Positions 1 to 7,690 of a stretch of 64,000 nucleotides of DNA are shown piece after piece (within the stretch, counting starts at the first letter, position 1; each line of letters starts with the position of its first letter). Both the position numbers and the translations under genes were made by a program. This stretch comes from Fibrobacter succinogenes (lineage in GTDB: Bacteria; Fibrobacterota; Fibrobacteria; Fibrobacterales; Fibrobacteraceae), in assembly GCA_902761355.1 (NCBI GenBank), contig CACWJY010000036.1, positions 1 to 64,000 on the forward strand, given 5' to 3'. The notes under the pieces are model-generated. The model did no database searches and had not been told where the DNA came from. It saw nothing but the letters and a program-made list of their open reading frames with translations.

Positions 1-97
1 TCAGGAATCCGGCAAGGTCCTTGTTTTTCATCACCTTTGGGGGAACACACGCGGCGATAGCAGAAATACCGATATCTTTGTAGTCCAGAATCGCCAT
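1..97 (-). CDS. 3-oxoacyl-ACP synthase III-like protein, N-terminal fragment
   Basis: Only the first 32 codons lie in the window and the gene runs off the left edge. The reading starts MAILDYKDIGISAIAACVPP and continues with KVMKNKDLAGFL. This matches the usual N-terminus of KASIII/FabH-like condensing enzymes: a short beta strand, a small-residue turn, a PxxxxxNxDLA segment. The catalytic Cys-His-Asn residues lie outside the window. The ATG sits 3 nt from the stop of the upstream ACP gene, so the two are very probably cotranscribed, and an ACP partner supports a beta-ketoacyl synthase role. Whether it serves bulk fatty-acid synthesis or a specialised acyl chain for the adjacent glycan cluster cannot be decided here. 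Confidence 0.6.
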   Translation of the reverse strand, partial: MAILDYKDIGISAIAACVPPKVMKNKDLAGFL

Positions 98-100
98 AAT

Positions 101-343
101 CTAGCCGTTCTTTTCCTTGTTCCGTTTTACTGCATCAAACAAATCCTGAATGGTTACGGCATCCCGAATATCTTCGCTAGGCACGGTAACGCCGTAATTT
201 TCTTCCATCATGGCGATTTCCATCAAGGCGGTCATAGACGACCATCCGCTCAATTCATGGAAGCGGGTCTCGGGCGAAAAATCCGTCTCGTTCGGATTCA
301 TAAACTGGTCGGCAAACTGCGATACAAATTCGGCAATATCCAT
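101..343 (-). CDS. Acyl carrier protein
   Basis: An 80-residue acidic helical protein of acyl-carrier-protein size. The phosphopantetheine site is in the segment GWSSMTALMEI, with Ser36 the likely attachment residue. It follows a Trp rather than the usual Asp-Ser-Leu of housekeeping AcpP, which is typical of specialised ACPs. The C-terminal helix (DAVTIQDLFDAVKRN) fits the fold. It lies 8 nt after a GNAT acetyltransferase gene and 3 nt before a KASIII-like gene on the same strand, so it probably supplies acyl groups to a small dedicated pathway. I infer a role in modifying a surface glycan or lipid; the sequence does not show the acyl chain used. Confidence 0.85.
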   Translation of the reverse strand: MDIAEFVSQFADQFMNPNETDFSPETRFHELSGWSSMTALMEIAMMEENYGVTVPSEDIRDAVTIQDLFDAVKRNKEKNG

Positions 344-351
344 AAAGCACC

Positions 352-876
352 TTATTTCAAAAGCTTCGCAAAACGATTACGCTGCTTTAGGTAATCTTCT
401 TTAGTTAAAATATAAACCATCTTGCCCGTTTCGGGGCTTGACGCATCTTTCTTGTACCCAAGAATCAGGTTGAAATCTATCGCACGCTGGTTATCGCTCA
501 TAATATGGGCAATCATTCGCTTCAGACGCAGCTCATCAAAGCAAAAATCGTTCAGTGCGAAAATCACGCGAAATGGAATGTCAGAATTTAAGAACGAATC
601 ATCATAGATAAAGATGCCACCCTCGCCAATTTTTGCACCATAGTCGATGTTCTTGACATTGGTCAGGCCGATTTCTTTGCCCTTGTATTCTATGATGAAG
701 TAATAATTTTGTTCGTTGTCAATTTTGGCAAACCACTTGGCCTGCATTTCTGGAGTGATATAATCCCTAAACTCCATATACTGCGAAATTTTCGGGTCAT
801 TACGCCAATTGCGGACAAGTTCTATTTTGTCCTTTGTAAGCCGCCTGAGAGTGACACCGTATTTTTCGAAAGTCAT
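352..876 (-). CDS. GNAT-family N-acetyltransferase (RimL/PseH-like)
   Basis: A 174-residue protein of the Acetyltransf_3 type. It opens with a beta strand and a VRNWRNDP segment, typical of RimJ/RimL and of sugar-nucleotide N-acetyltransferases such as PseH. The C-terminal region RMIAHIMSDNQRAIDFNLILG is the characteristic acetyl-CoA-side motif (xxNxxAIxxNxxxGF). Its start overlaps the stop of the glycosyltransferase gene by 4 nt (ATGA). Placed with a WecE-type aminotransferase and an ACP, the likely substrate is the amino group of a 4-amino-4,6-dideoxy sugar nucleotide, using acetyl-CoA or possibly an acyl-ACP. Ribosomal-protein acetylation is a less likely alternative given the neighbours. 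Confidence 0.75.
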   Translation of the reverse strand: MTFEKYGVTLRRLTKDKIELVRNWRNDPKISQYMEFRDYITPEMQAKWFAKIDNEQNYYFIIEYKGKEIGLTNVKNIDYGAKIGEGGIFIYDDSFLNSDIPFRVIFALNDFCFDELRLKRMIAHIMSDNQRAIDFNLILGYKKDASSPETGKMVYILTKEDYLKQRNRFAKLLK

Positions 877-1826
877 TCGTGTTCCTCGAAATTAATTTTT
901 TCGGAAATCACAAATAGCGGTCGTCCTTTCACTTGTTCAAAAATCTTACCTACATAAAGACCGACTATACCGAGCATTGAAAGCAAGAGGCCGCCAACAA
1001 ACCAAATGGAGAATACTGTCGTGGTAAAGCCGGGAACCCGGATGATGCCTATATTATAAGCAACAAGATTGTAAATTGCAAGTAAAAAAGACATGGCCGC
1101 AAGAAAAAGCCCAAGTTCTACAGCCATTTTCAAAGGCCGATTGCTGTTTGCTATGGTCACGTTAAAACTCAAATGAATCAACTTGGCTAGTGTATAGGAG
1201 GTTTCGCCGGCGAAACGTGCTGCATGCTTTACGGGAATGGCCGCCGTCTTAAACCCTAAAAAGGCAATGAGCGAAGGGAACGAACGGGCTTGTTCGGGCA
1301 TTTTGTTAAATTCAGCAATAACCTTGTGGTTGTAAATGCCGAAATTTGCGATAGTCTTGTCAGTCTTGATTCCGCTAAAGAAGTGAAAAACCAAATGGAA
1401 TAAGGTAGATGACATTTTCTTGAAGAAATTGTCGATACGGTACATTCGTTTGGCAAAGACGATATCGAAACCTTCAAGCGCTTTATTATAAAGATTCGGG
1501 ATTTCTTCAGGGACATCCTGCAAGTCGCAGTCCATCACCACGACCCATTCTCCCTTGGCAAGGCTCAACCCTGCCGATATGGCATAATGCTGACCGAAGT
1601 TACGGCTTAGGTTTACGCCCTTCACTCTTGAATCCCTGCATGCTTCCTCAGCGATTTGGCTCCAGGATGCATCGGGAGAAGCGTCGTTCACCAAAATGAT
1701 TTCAAAGCTTTCGGTAATAGACGAAAGACTCTGTACGAGGCGATGTACCAACTCGCCCATGATGCCTTCGGCACGATAAACAGGAGAAACAACGGAAATC
1801 AAAGGCGAATTCATACTCATACCCAC
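873..1826 (-). CDS. Membrane-anchored GT2 glycosyltransferase (GtrB/ArnC/DPMS-like)
   Basis: A 317-residue polyprenyl-phosphate glycosyltransferase of family GT2. The N-terminal GT-A domain (residues about 8-230) shows ISVVSPVYRAEGI, the nucleotide-binding ILVNDASPDASW and the DxD-region VVMDCDLQDVPEEIPN. Two hydrophobic segments near residues 235-260 and 270-295 anchor it, as in DPMS, ArnC and GtrB. These enzymes move a sugar from a nucleotide donor to undecaprenyl phosphate. Several in-frame Met codons occur at the start (residues 1, 3 and 5), so the exact start is uncertain by a few residues. It lies 12 nt after wecE, so it probably uses a sugar made or modified by this cluster. Confidence 0.85.
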   Translation of the reverse strand: MGMSMNSPLISVVSPVYRAEGIMGELVHRLVQSLSSITESFEIILVNDASPDASWSQIAEEACRDSRVKGVNLSRNFGQHYAISAGLSLAKGEWVVVMDCDLQDVPEEIPNLYNKALEGFDIVFAKRMYRIDNFFKKMSSTLFHLVFHFFSGIKTDKTIANFGIYNHKVIAEFNKMPEQARSFPSLIAFLGFKTAAIPVKHAARFAGETSYTLAKLIHLSFNVTIANSNRPLKMAVELGLFLAAMSFLLAIYNLVAYNIGIIRVPGFTTTVFSIWFVGGLLLSMLGIVGLYVGKIFEQVKGRPLFVISEKINFEEHE

Positions 1827-1838
1827 TCTCTTTGATGA

Positions 1839-2975
1839 TTACACCCCAAAAAACTCATACACCTTTCCGCAGATATACTCAATTTCTTCTGTTTTCAGCC
1901 CGTAGAACATGGGCAAACGGAGCAATCGGTTACTTTCATTGGTCGTGTACTTGTCTTCACCGTGGAAACGACCGAACCGCATACCCGCGGGCGACGAATG
2001 CAACGGCACATAGTGGAACACAGCGAGAATTCCGTTATACACCAAATGCTTCAAAAGCGCAGTACGCGTCTGCAGGTCTTCAACCTTCAGGTAGAACATG
2101 TGCGCATTGTGTTTGCAATGTTCCGGAATGTACGGCAACTCGACCAGACCCTTTTCGGCAAGGGTCGCAAGCCTTTCACGATAGGCGTTCCAGCACACCA
2201 TGCGGGCATCATTGATGATGTCGGCGCATTCCAGCTCGGCATAAAGGTAGGCTGCATTCAGTTCACTCGGCAAATAGCTAGAACCGAGTTCAACCCAGGT
2301 GTATTTATCGACTTCGCCGCGATGGAACTGGCAGCGGTTCGTGCCCTTTTCGCGGATAATTTCGGCACGGTCGTTGTACTTAGGATCATTGATGAGCAAT
2401 GCTCCACCCTCGCCCATGCTGTAGTTTTTTGTCTCGTGGTAGCTATAACAGCCAAAGTCACCCAAGGAGCCGAGAGCGCGTCCCTTGTAAGTCGCCATCA
2501 TGCCCTGTGCGGCATCTTCGACAACAAACAAATTATGACATTTCGCGATTTCGTTTATCTTGTCCATTTCGCAGGCGACTCCCGCGTAGTGGACCGGCAC
2601 AATCGCCTTCGTTTTTTCGGTAATGGCGTCTTCAACAAGCTTTTCGTCCAAGTTCATCGTATCGGGGCGAATATCCACAAACACACACTTGGCCCCCTGC
2701 GACACAAACGCATCGGCCGTGCTCACAAAAGTGAACGAGGGCATAATCACCTCGTCGCCGGGAGCGATATTACAGAGACGGGCGGACATTTCCAGCGCGT
2801 GCGTACAGCTGGTGGTCAGGAGCGCCTTCGCGGCCCCCGTATGCTTTTCGAGCCATTCATGGCAACGTAGGTTGAACGTCCCGTCACCACAAATGCGACC
2901 GCTCTCCACGGCCTGCTTCACATAATCAAATTCCATCCCTACAAAAGGCGGTTTGTTAAAAGGAATCTTCTGCAT
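1839..2975 (-). CDS. wecE: dTDP-4-amino-4,6-dideoxygalactose transaminase (WecE/RffA)
   Basis: A PLP-dependent sugar aminotransferase of the DegT/DnrJ/EryC1/StrS family, 378 residues, close in length and motifs to enterobacterial WecE. It keeps IPFNKPPFVGMEFDYV at the start, PGDEVIMPSFTFVSTA, VPVHYAGVACEMD, VVEDAAQG (Asp154, PLP ring contact), the Schiff-base lysine in HETKNYS (Lys183) and EKGTNRCQFHRGEVDKYTW. WecE converts dTDP-4-keto-6-deoxyglucose to dTDP-Fuc4N with glutamate as donor, a precursor of enterobacterial common antigen and some O-antigens. The promoter side has a TATATTT element about 15 nt upstream. It heads the glycan block that continues into the GT2, GNAT, ACP and KASIII genes. 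Confidence 0.93.
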   Translation of the reverse strand: MQKIPFNKPPFVGMEFDYVKQAVESGRICGDGTFNLRCHEWLEKHTGAAKALLTTSCTHALEMSARLCNIAPGDEVIMPSFTFVSTADAFVSQGAKCVFVDIRPDTMNLDEKLVEDAITEKTKAIVPVHYAGVACEMDKINEIAKCHNLFVVEDAAQGMMATYKGRALGSLGDFGCYSYHETKNYSMGEGGALLINDPKYNDRAEIIREKGTNRCQFHRGEVDKYTWVELGSSYLPSELNAAYLYAELECADIINDARMVCWNAYRERLATLAEKGLVELPYIPEHCKHNAHMFYLKVEDLQTRTALLKHLVYNGILAVFHYVPLHSSPAGMRFGRFHGEDKYTTNESNRLLRLPMFYGLKTEEIEYICGKVYEFFGV

Positions 2976-3030
2976 ATTTGAAATATAAACTTTATTTTAC
3001 CAAACGGCGTGCAGTCCGCAAAAAATTCCA

Positions 3031-4263
3031 TCAATTCAACACCACATATGGCACCCAACGTTTATAAAACTTGCGTTGGAATTCAAGAGGCGACAAAATC
3101 GGTTCATGATCCCCCTGCACAACAAAACGCGCTTCAGGGTGTTTTTTTGCCAAATCAGCAATTATCCGCAATGTTCCGAAAAGGCGTTCGTAATAGAGAT
3201 TTTCGCATTCGACAGGATCATCACTAATCGGGAAACGAGTGTTGCGAGTGGTCCAGGCGATAAATTGTTTGACACTATCCGGCAGGTTCAGCAAAGAATC
3301 AATCTTTGCCGCCATTGCCATATCAGCCGTTGCGGAATCAGTCCAGATTGCATTTTGGAAACCGATGATATCAGCCGTTGCGGAATCAGTCCAGATTGCA
3401 TTTTGGAAACCGATGTTTTGGATGTACTTATAACGCCACTGAATGGTAGAGTCGCCTCCAAATAAGAAAGAGGTTTTATAACCAAGAGCAGCAAACCTAT
3501 TCGGCATGAACAGAGAATCGCGACGTCTTGTAGAATCTCGCCAAGCAGAATCCAGCAGGTCCTCTCGCTCCGCAGTGCGTGTACGGCTATACATTCTATG
3601 ATGCATTCCTTTGTCTCTAATCAAGCCTTTAAATACGGCAAATTCTTTAATCAATTTAACGGAATCCATGGGAACACCCCATGATTCAACTAGAATAACA
3701 ACGTTACTGCGAGACGCGGCTACATGATACTTCGTAATGGTAGAAGAATCTATTGCTTTATATTGAGATTGAAATTCTTTGGTTAAATGATTTCGATCAA
3801 TTGGCTGATTTTGCTGATCTAAATATAACGGAACTGAAAATTGAAACAAAGGTTGGTCCGGATAAATTCTCGTTGAAACAAAATGAGCAAAAAAACAGAT
3901 AAAAAGAATCACATATACTTGATGCAATGATAATCTTTTCACATTATGTAAGAGAACCAAGGCGAAAAAAGAGCCTATGAAAGGAATAAACCCACAAAGC
4001 CCCGTGTTTCTACCTTTTATAAAAAGAATCGTTTGAAGATCAATCCACGAGACAGTGATCAACAAGATGCTGCACACCACAGCAACGATAAATTCGTTGT
4101 AATTTTTACATTTCCCTTTCAAATACACATAGAAAAGTAGAATTGTAAAAGCACCATACTCAAAAAGTCCTCGTACAATATTTTGCCCCTTTTCAAAGGT
4201 TATCAAAAAAGGTAAAATCGTAACCAATGCGGTAGCAACAAATATGTACAATATATTTTTCAT
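3031..4263 (-). CDS. Membrane protein with a sulfatase/LTA-synthase-like domain
   Basis: A 410-residue protein with about five N-terminal membrane segments (residues 1-150) and a C-terminal extracytoplasmic domain. The domain opens with SNVVILVESWGVPMDS, the nucleophile/metal segment of the alkaline-phosphatase/sulfatase superfamily as in lipoteichoic acid synthases and phosphoethanolamine transferases. It ends with VVQGDHEPILSP, the GDHxP metal motif. The domain is short and divergent, so activity is uncertain. If active it would transfer a phospho-alcohol group to a glycan or lipid in the periplasm. An exact 48-bp tandem duplication inserts a second copy of a 16-residue block around residue 290. 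It lies 3 nt after a polytopic membrane protein gene. Confidence 0.65.
   Translation of the reverse strand: MKNILYIFVATALVTILPFLITFEKGQNIVRGLFEYGAFTILLFYVYLKGKCKNYNEFIVAVVCSILLITVSWIDLQTILFIKGRNTGLCGFIPFIGSFFALVLLHNVKRLSLHQVYVILFICFFAHFVSTRIYPDQPLFQFSVPLYLDQQNQPIDRNHLTKEFQSQYKAIDSSTITKYHVAASRSNVVILVESWGVPMDSVKLIKEFAVFKGLIRDKGMHHRMYSRTRTAEREDLLDSAWRDSTRRRDSLFMPNRFAALGYKTSFLFGGDSTIQWRYKYIQNIGFQNAIWTDSATADIIGFQNAIWTDSATADMAMAAKIDSLLNLPDSVKQFIAWTTRNTRFPISDDPVECENLYYERLFGTLRIIADLAKKHPEARFVVQGDHEPILSPLEFQRKFYKRWVPYVVLN
3320..3415. repeat. Exact 48-bp tandem duplication inside the sulfatase-fold gene
   Basis: Copies at 3320-3367 and 3368-3415 are identical over 48 bp and directly abut. The duplication is in frame and doubles the residues IGFQNAIWTDSATAD plus one linking Ile in the predicted protein. 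Perfect identity implies a very recent event, or a collapse/expansion error in assembly. Confidence 0.97.
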
Positions 4264-4266
4264 TTT

Positions 4267-5949
4267 CTAATCCAGCTTATATGAATAAAAATGGATATTT
4301 CCAATTGACTTAATTTCTTTTGCCGTTGCCTTTATATGGTAATGTCTTTCTATAAAATCTGACAAACCACCTGCATTTATAACAACTACATTGTCTTTTA
4401 TAACATCTTTTATAGGATTCGAAATTCCAAATTCAGACAAAGTCTTTTTTATTTCAGGAAGATACGGCGTCCAATACCCAAAAGAAATAATTCTCCGAAA
4501 GCTCCCTTTGGGTTCCGATAAATATGGTGGATTTCGATGTTTGCTAAAACGCATATATGATGTCATATCAACCAAAAATAATTTATCCGAATTCTGTTCA
4601 ATATATTTAAAGACACTTTCATAATCCGTAGAATCCGTCGAGATGGTAGAGCGAAGCCTACCCGAACTTGGGTCTCGAGCCATATTGCCCGATGAATAAA
4701 AATCAACAGCACTCAACAACAATAATGAAACAAAAATGATAGAGAAACTCCGACAAGATAGCGAAATAGCAGGTTGTTTTAGCAAGGGTATCGCCAAAGC
4801 AATTGCGTACAACCAAAAACCAATTTCAACACGATAAACAAAACGCCCCACTTGAAATAAATTATAAAACATAAACAGAATGAAAAACAAAGAAAGCCAC
4901 GGATACGCATTCCATGAGCGATTGCATGTAAAAATCAGAATGCAACAACCAAACCAAAGCCAAAAAACAGGATATAGCATTGAATTACTTAATTGATTTA
5001 ATAAATATGACGGATAATCACCTCTACTGTTATAATGCCAATATTTCTTAATCATTTGGGCATATACACGAACACTGTCTGGCGAAAAAGTTTCCGTATC
5101 ATAAAACATCCAGTCTGTCAACATTAAAAAATCATCGTCTTCACGACCAGATTCCTCAACATCTTCAAGCACCGCGTTTTTGTCATATTCCACAGCATCA
5201 CCAACCACAACTCTAGGGCCTTGAAATGCGGAGAACTCCTTATACTCGTTAGTCCTATAAATTGAGCGGTCAAAATAATGAAAGCCCCATGATAATGCAA
5301 ATGTGATAAGAAGACAAGTAACCAGTAGTTTTCGCGGACATTTACATTTCCAAAAACATATTAACAAAACAAACAAAAACAGAGGCAATCCCATCAAAAA
5401 CGCCTCCCAACGCATCAAGCTGCCCCACACAATCAGCACAATTCCAAAAACAAGTGGAATTACATTCGTCTTTTCTTCATGGTGATTTAGAAACGCATTC
5501 ACCAACAAAGACATACCCGCAGCAGAAAGGAACGCTGCACATTGGGTAAACTGTATTCCAAGATACGCATCTCTCGCAAGAAAATAGGTCACGACACAAG
5601 CAACAAACAAACCCCAGTAAGATTTCAACCGATCAAGAATTATATAACTAAAAGATGTCAAAGAAATAAAAACAGAAGTCATCTCACCGATATAGTACCA
5701 ATTTATCTTGGGAAATAAATGGTATAACGGGAGCATAGCATATCCATAGATAGCATTAACAAAGACCAAATGTGGATTATAATCCGTTCCAAACGCCCCT
5801 GACAGGCGAGCAGCCATGAAATAATCGTCAATAGCTTCAAATCTGAGATTGCCAAAAACCAAGCAAAGAATCAAGAAAAACAGGTTCACCAAAAGAGATT
5901 GAACCAAGTCAAATCTAATTACAAAAAAGAATATCTTATCAATTTTCAT
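4267..5949 (-). CDS. Polytopic membrane protein, glycosyltransferase-C-like, function unknown
   Basis: A 560-residue integral membrane protein with about ten hydrophobic segments in the first 420 residues and a soluble C-terminal tail. The loop after the first segment contains an acidic pair (RFEAIDDYFMAARLSG), as in GT-C fold transferases that use polyprenyl-phosphate sugars; I do not recognise a precise family. I chose the ATG at 5949. The open frame extends to a GTG at 5988, but that codon lies inside the terminator hairpin of the upstream pilin gene. It precedes the sulfatase-fold gene by 3 nt, so the two probably act together on the cell surface, perhaps in lipid or glycan decoration. 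Confidence 0.55.
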   Translation of the reverse strand: MKIDKIFFFVIRFDLVQSLLVNLFFLILCLVFGNLRFEAIDDYFMAARLSGAFGTDYNPHLVFVNAIYGYAMLPLYHLFPKINWYYIGEMTSVFISLTSFSYIILDRLKSYWGLFVACVVTYFLARDAYLGIQFTQCAAFLSAAGMSLLVNAFLNHHEEKTNVIPLVFGIVLIVWGSLMRWEAFLMGLPLFLFVLLICFWKCKCPRKLLVTCLLITFALSWGFHYFDRSIYRTNEYKEFSAFQGPRVVVGDAVEYDKNAVLEDVEESGREDDDFLMLTDWMFYDTETFSPDSVRVYAQMIKKYWHYNSRGDYPSYLLNQLSNSMLYPVFWLWFGCCILIFTCNRSWNAYPWLSLFFILFMFYNLFQVGRFVYRVEIGFWLYAIALAIPLLKQPAISLSCRSFSIIFVSLLLLSAVDFYSSGNMARDPSSGRLRSTISTDSTDYESVFKYIEQNSDKLFLVDMTSYMRFSKHRNPPYLSEPKGSFRRIISFGYWTPYLPEIKKTLSEFGISNPIKDVIKDNVVVINAGGLSDFIERHYHIKATAKEIKSIGNIHFYSYKLD

Positions 5950-5962
5950 ATAATAAAATACC

Positions 5963-5991
5963 AAAAAAAGACGCAGCCTTTGGGCCACGTC
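5963..5991 (-). terminator. Rho-independent terminator after the pilin gene
   Basis: On the minus strand a 9-bp stem (GACGTGGCC / GGCTGCGTC, two G-U pairs) with a CAAA loop is followed by seven U. It lies 30 nt after the pilin stop codon and 13 nt before the next start codon. Confidence 0.8.
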
Positions 5992-6020
5992 CTTTAATTA
6001 TCTCTTTTTCAACAAACTAC

Positions 6021-6543
6021 TTAGCGAGCGAATTTGTCAAAGTTCGGGGTCAGCACAAAGCAATCACCAGACGTGGGAGTAGCCGTGTAGGTAACCATAC
6101 CGCCACTGGAACCATTACGAGCCGTAACAAGAGTCCAGTTGCTATTTGCAGCACAATCATTCAACGTTGCAATATTAGTAGCCCTCCAAGTCGCAACATA
6201 GTTGTTATCAGCAACAGAAGCGGTACCAGCATAACCAGTAGTATTGCTCGAAGCCTGGCAGTTACCAGAAGCAGCATCGCAATAGTAGAAGTTGCTGGAG
6301 TTCTTCATCAGATAGCCGATTTCTTTCCAGTTACCAACGCGGATGCCCTTTTCAGCAACGAAAGCATCCTGCAGCTTGACGTATTCGCCAGCGGCGGGGC
6401 CGACTTCGGAAGCCTTGGACTTAGCGATCATGCCGAACAGTTTCGGTACTGCGACGGCGGCCAGGATGCCCATGATCACGATCACGACCATCAATTCGAT
6501 AAGGGTAAAACAATTCGATAAGGGTAAAACCTTGCTTTTTCAT
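6021..6543 (-). pseudogene. Type IV pilin-like gene, frameshifted by a 19-bp duplication
   Basis: The gene starts at the ATG at 6543, preceded by AAGGAG at a good spacing, and reads MKKQGFTLIEL, a short leader and the conserved prepilin cleavage site with Glu5. An exact 19-bp tandem duplication (6492-6529) then shifts the frame, so translation from this start ends near 6421 after about 40 codons. The rest of the gene is intact in the other frame: MVVIVIMGILAAVAVPKLFG, then a pilin-like body with Cys pairs ending in DCFVLTPNFDKFAR. Removing one 19-bp copy restores a perfect 167-residue class III-signal pilin. A downstream TTG at 6494 would give a product without leader or cleavage site. It is either a fresh null allele, a slippage-switchable gene, or an assembly error. 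Confidence 0.88.
6492..6529. repeat. Exact 19-bp tandem duplication in the pilin N-terminal region
   Basis: Copies at 6492-6510 and 6511-6529 read caattcgataagggtaaaa and are identical and adjacent. Nineteen is not a multiple of three, so the duplication breaks the reading frame of the pilin within its conserved signal segment. Confidence 0.97.
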
Positions 6544-6947
6544 AGTGTACTCCTTGTTGTTTTGTTACACACTTTTTTGAGTTTTAGTCCCGTAAGTGGT
6601 GTTCAACTCGTTTATGTCCCTAATATACAACTATTTTTTTTGAAAAGCAATAGGTTTGTCAAAATTTTTTGCATTTTTGTCAAACTTTTTTCTCGGTTTC
6701 GTCTCGTTTTTGTCACAAAAAATTACTTTATTCCAAAATAAACTTTCCAAGAATTATTGTTTTTCGTCAAAAATCGCCATATTTTAGTTCGAAATTTGAT
6801 GATGTATATATACAAAAATTTTTAACAAAAAGTGAAAGTTTCCTAAAAATTTTATTCCAATTTGGAATAAAATTGAATTTTTTGCAACAATTTCTGAATA
6901 TTTTTGCAAGAATTACACCTTCAGGCAAAAGCTTTACAGGGTTAAAA
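6544..6947. other. AT-rich intergenic region upstream of the pilin gene
   Basis: About 400 bp without a gene. It holds the pilin ribosome-binding site (AAGGAG on the minus strand, 6550-6555), long T- and A-runs, and a 21-bp palindrome at 6851-6871. No open frame here has a plausible start site or recognisable product. The composition is distinctly more AT-rich than the flanking genes. Confidence 0.7.
6851..6871. repeat. 21-bp palindrome (operator-like or terminator-like)
   Basis: The half-site TTTATTCCAA and its exact complement TTGGAATAAA are separated by one T. It lies just past the stop of the antitoxin gene. A close relative of the same motif occurs at 7582-7602 on the other side of the toxin-antitoxin pair. 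Confidence 0.7.
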
Positions 6948-7217
6948 CTACGCAACCTCAATGTCAAGTTTGCTTTCGGTATAGCGTTTGACCACGGAAT
7001 TGAGCAGAGTCTGATACGGAATGCCAACGCGTTCCGCTTTCGCCTTGAACGCCTCCAAAACCCCCGGATCAAAACTTGTCCCGACCTTAGTCTTGCGTTT
7101 CTTGACAATAGCAATGGCTGCAGCCATTGAGGGTACCGGAGGCATAGCGGTTCCCGCATTATCACCCGTCTCTTCGTACTCTTTTTCAAGAGCCAATGCA
7201 AGTTCTTTATCTGTCAT
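6948..7217 (-). CDS. Antitoxin of a type II toxin-antitoxin pair (BrnA/CopG-like)
   Basis: An 89-residue protein. The C-terminal part, SFDPGVLEAFKAKAERVGIP followed by YQTLLNSVVKRY, matches the ribbon-helix-helix DNA-binding region of BrnA- and CopG-type antitoxins (a beta strand, DPxVLxxFKxxA, then YQTLxNxxL). The N-terminal acidic region (ELALALEKEYEETGD) is the likely toxin-binding part. It starts 4 nt after the stop of the gene for a DUF4258-like toxin, so toxin comes first in this operon, as in other reversed modules such as brnTA and higBA. The pair would repress its own promoter; the palindromes on both sides are candidate operators. Confidence 0.75.
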   Translation of the reverse strand: MTDKELALALEKEYEETGDNAGTAMPPVPSMAAAIAIVKKRKTKVGTSFDPGVLEAFKAKAERVGIPYQTLLNSVVKRYTESKLDIEVA

Positions 7218-7221
7218 ATTT

Positions 7222-7449
7222 TTACCTCCTTGGGAAAAGCGTTATTAGCGTATCCGTGAATGCATTATAGACCAATCTAAATTTGCGTTCATCAAAAACC
7301 GTATCAACCAAAATTACAGAGTTGTCAAAGTCAGATGTTTCCCAGAATGTAATCGGTCCATTGGAATCAAAGAAAGACCTTACTTGTTCTTCGGAAACAC
7401 CCCTCTCGTTCATTCGCTGCTTCGCGTGTTCACTTATCTTTATGTTCAT
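7222..7449 (-). CDS. Putative DUF4258-type toxin
   Basis: A 75-residue basic protein reading ISEHAKQRMNERGVSEEQV, a central strand pair, and RLVYNAFTDTLITLFPRR at the end. The opening HAxxRMxERGIS segment and the C-terminal LITLFP strand are the hallmarks of DUF4258 proteins, small RelE/BrnT-like folds often found as putative mRNA-cleaving toxins. It lies 4 nt before an antitoxin-like gene. The family assignment is from motif memory; toxicity is inferred from the pairing. The spacer upstream is AT-rich and contains a palindromic motif at 7582-7602. Confidence 0.68.
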   Translation of the reverse strand: MNIKISEHAKQRMNERGVSEEQVRSFFDSNGPITFWETSDFDNSVILVDTVFDERKFRLVYNAFTDTLITLFPRR

Positions 7450-7581
7450 AATATATATCTTTATCTAGATAATGTCAAGATATTTTGTTTTGGAGAGGAA
7501 AAGAAAGACTCTCTATTACTTAACACGATTTTTTTGCAAATAGTTCCTAAAATTCTTGTAAAACTTTTGCAGAAAGGACAT

Positions 7582-7602
7582 ATTATTCCAATTTGGATTA
7601 TT
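7582..7602. repeat. Second copy of the TTCCAA/TTGGA palindromic motif
   Basis: An imperfect inverted repeat, attattccaa facing ttggattatt, 21 bp long, related to the palindrome at 6851-6871. The two bracket the toxin-antitoxin pair. Confidence 0.55.
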
Positions 7603-7651
7603 TTTCGAATTGTTTTTCTTCTCACGAAAATCTGTTTGTAAAAAAAACTTT

Positions 7652-7683
7652 TATATTTGTAGTGTTGAACTCCAACCAAGGAG
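7652..7683 (+). promoter_or_regulatory. Promoter -10 and ribosome-binding site of the first pseudopilin gene
   Basis: TATATTTG at 7652-7659 fits a Bacteroidota-like TAnnTTTG -10 element. AAGGAG at 7678-7683 lies 7 nt before the ATG at 7691 and fixes that start. Confidence 0.6.
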
Positions 7684-7690
7684 TTGTTTT

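Noticed and set aside
5950..5988. Upstream GTG start of the polytopic membrane protein
   Set aside because: It lies in the pilin terminator hairpin, and the ATG at 5949 leaves the first membrane helix intact.
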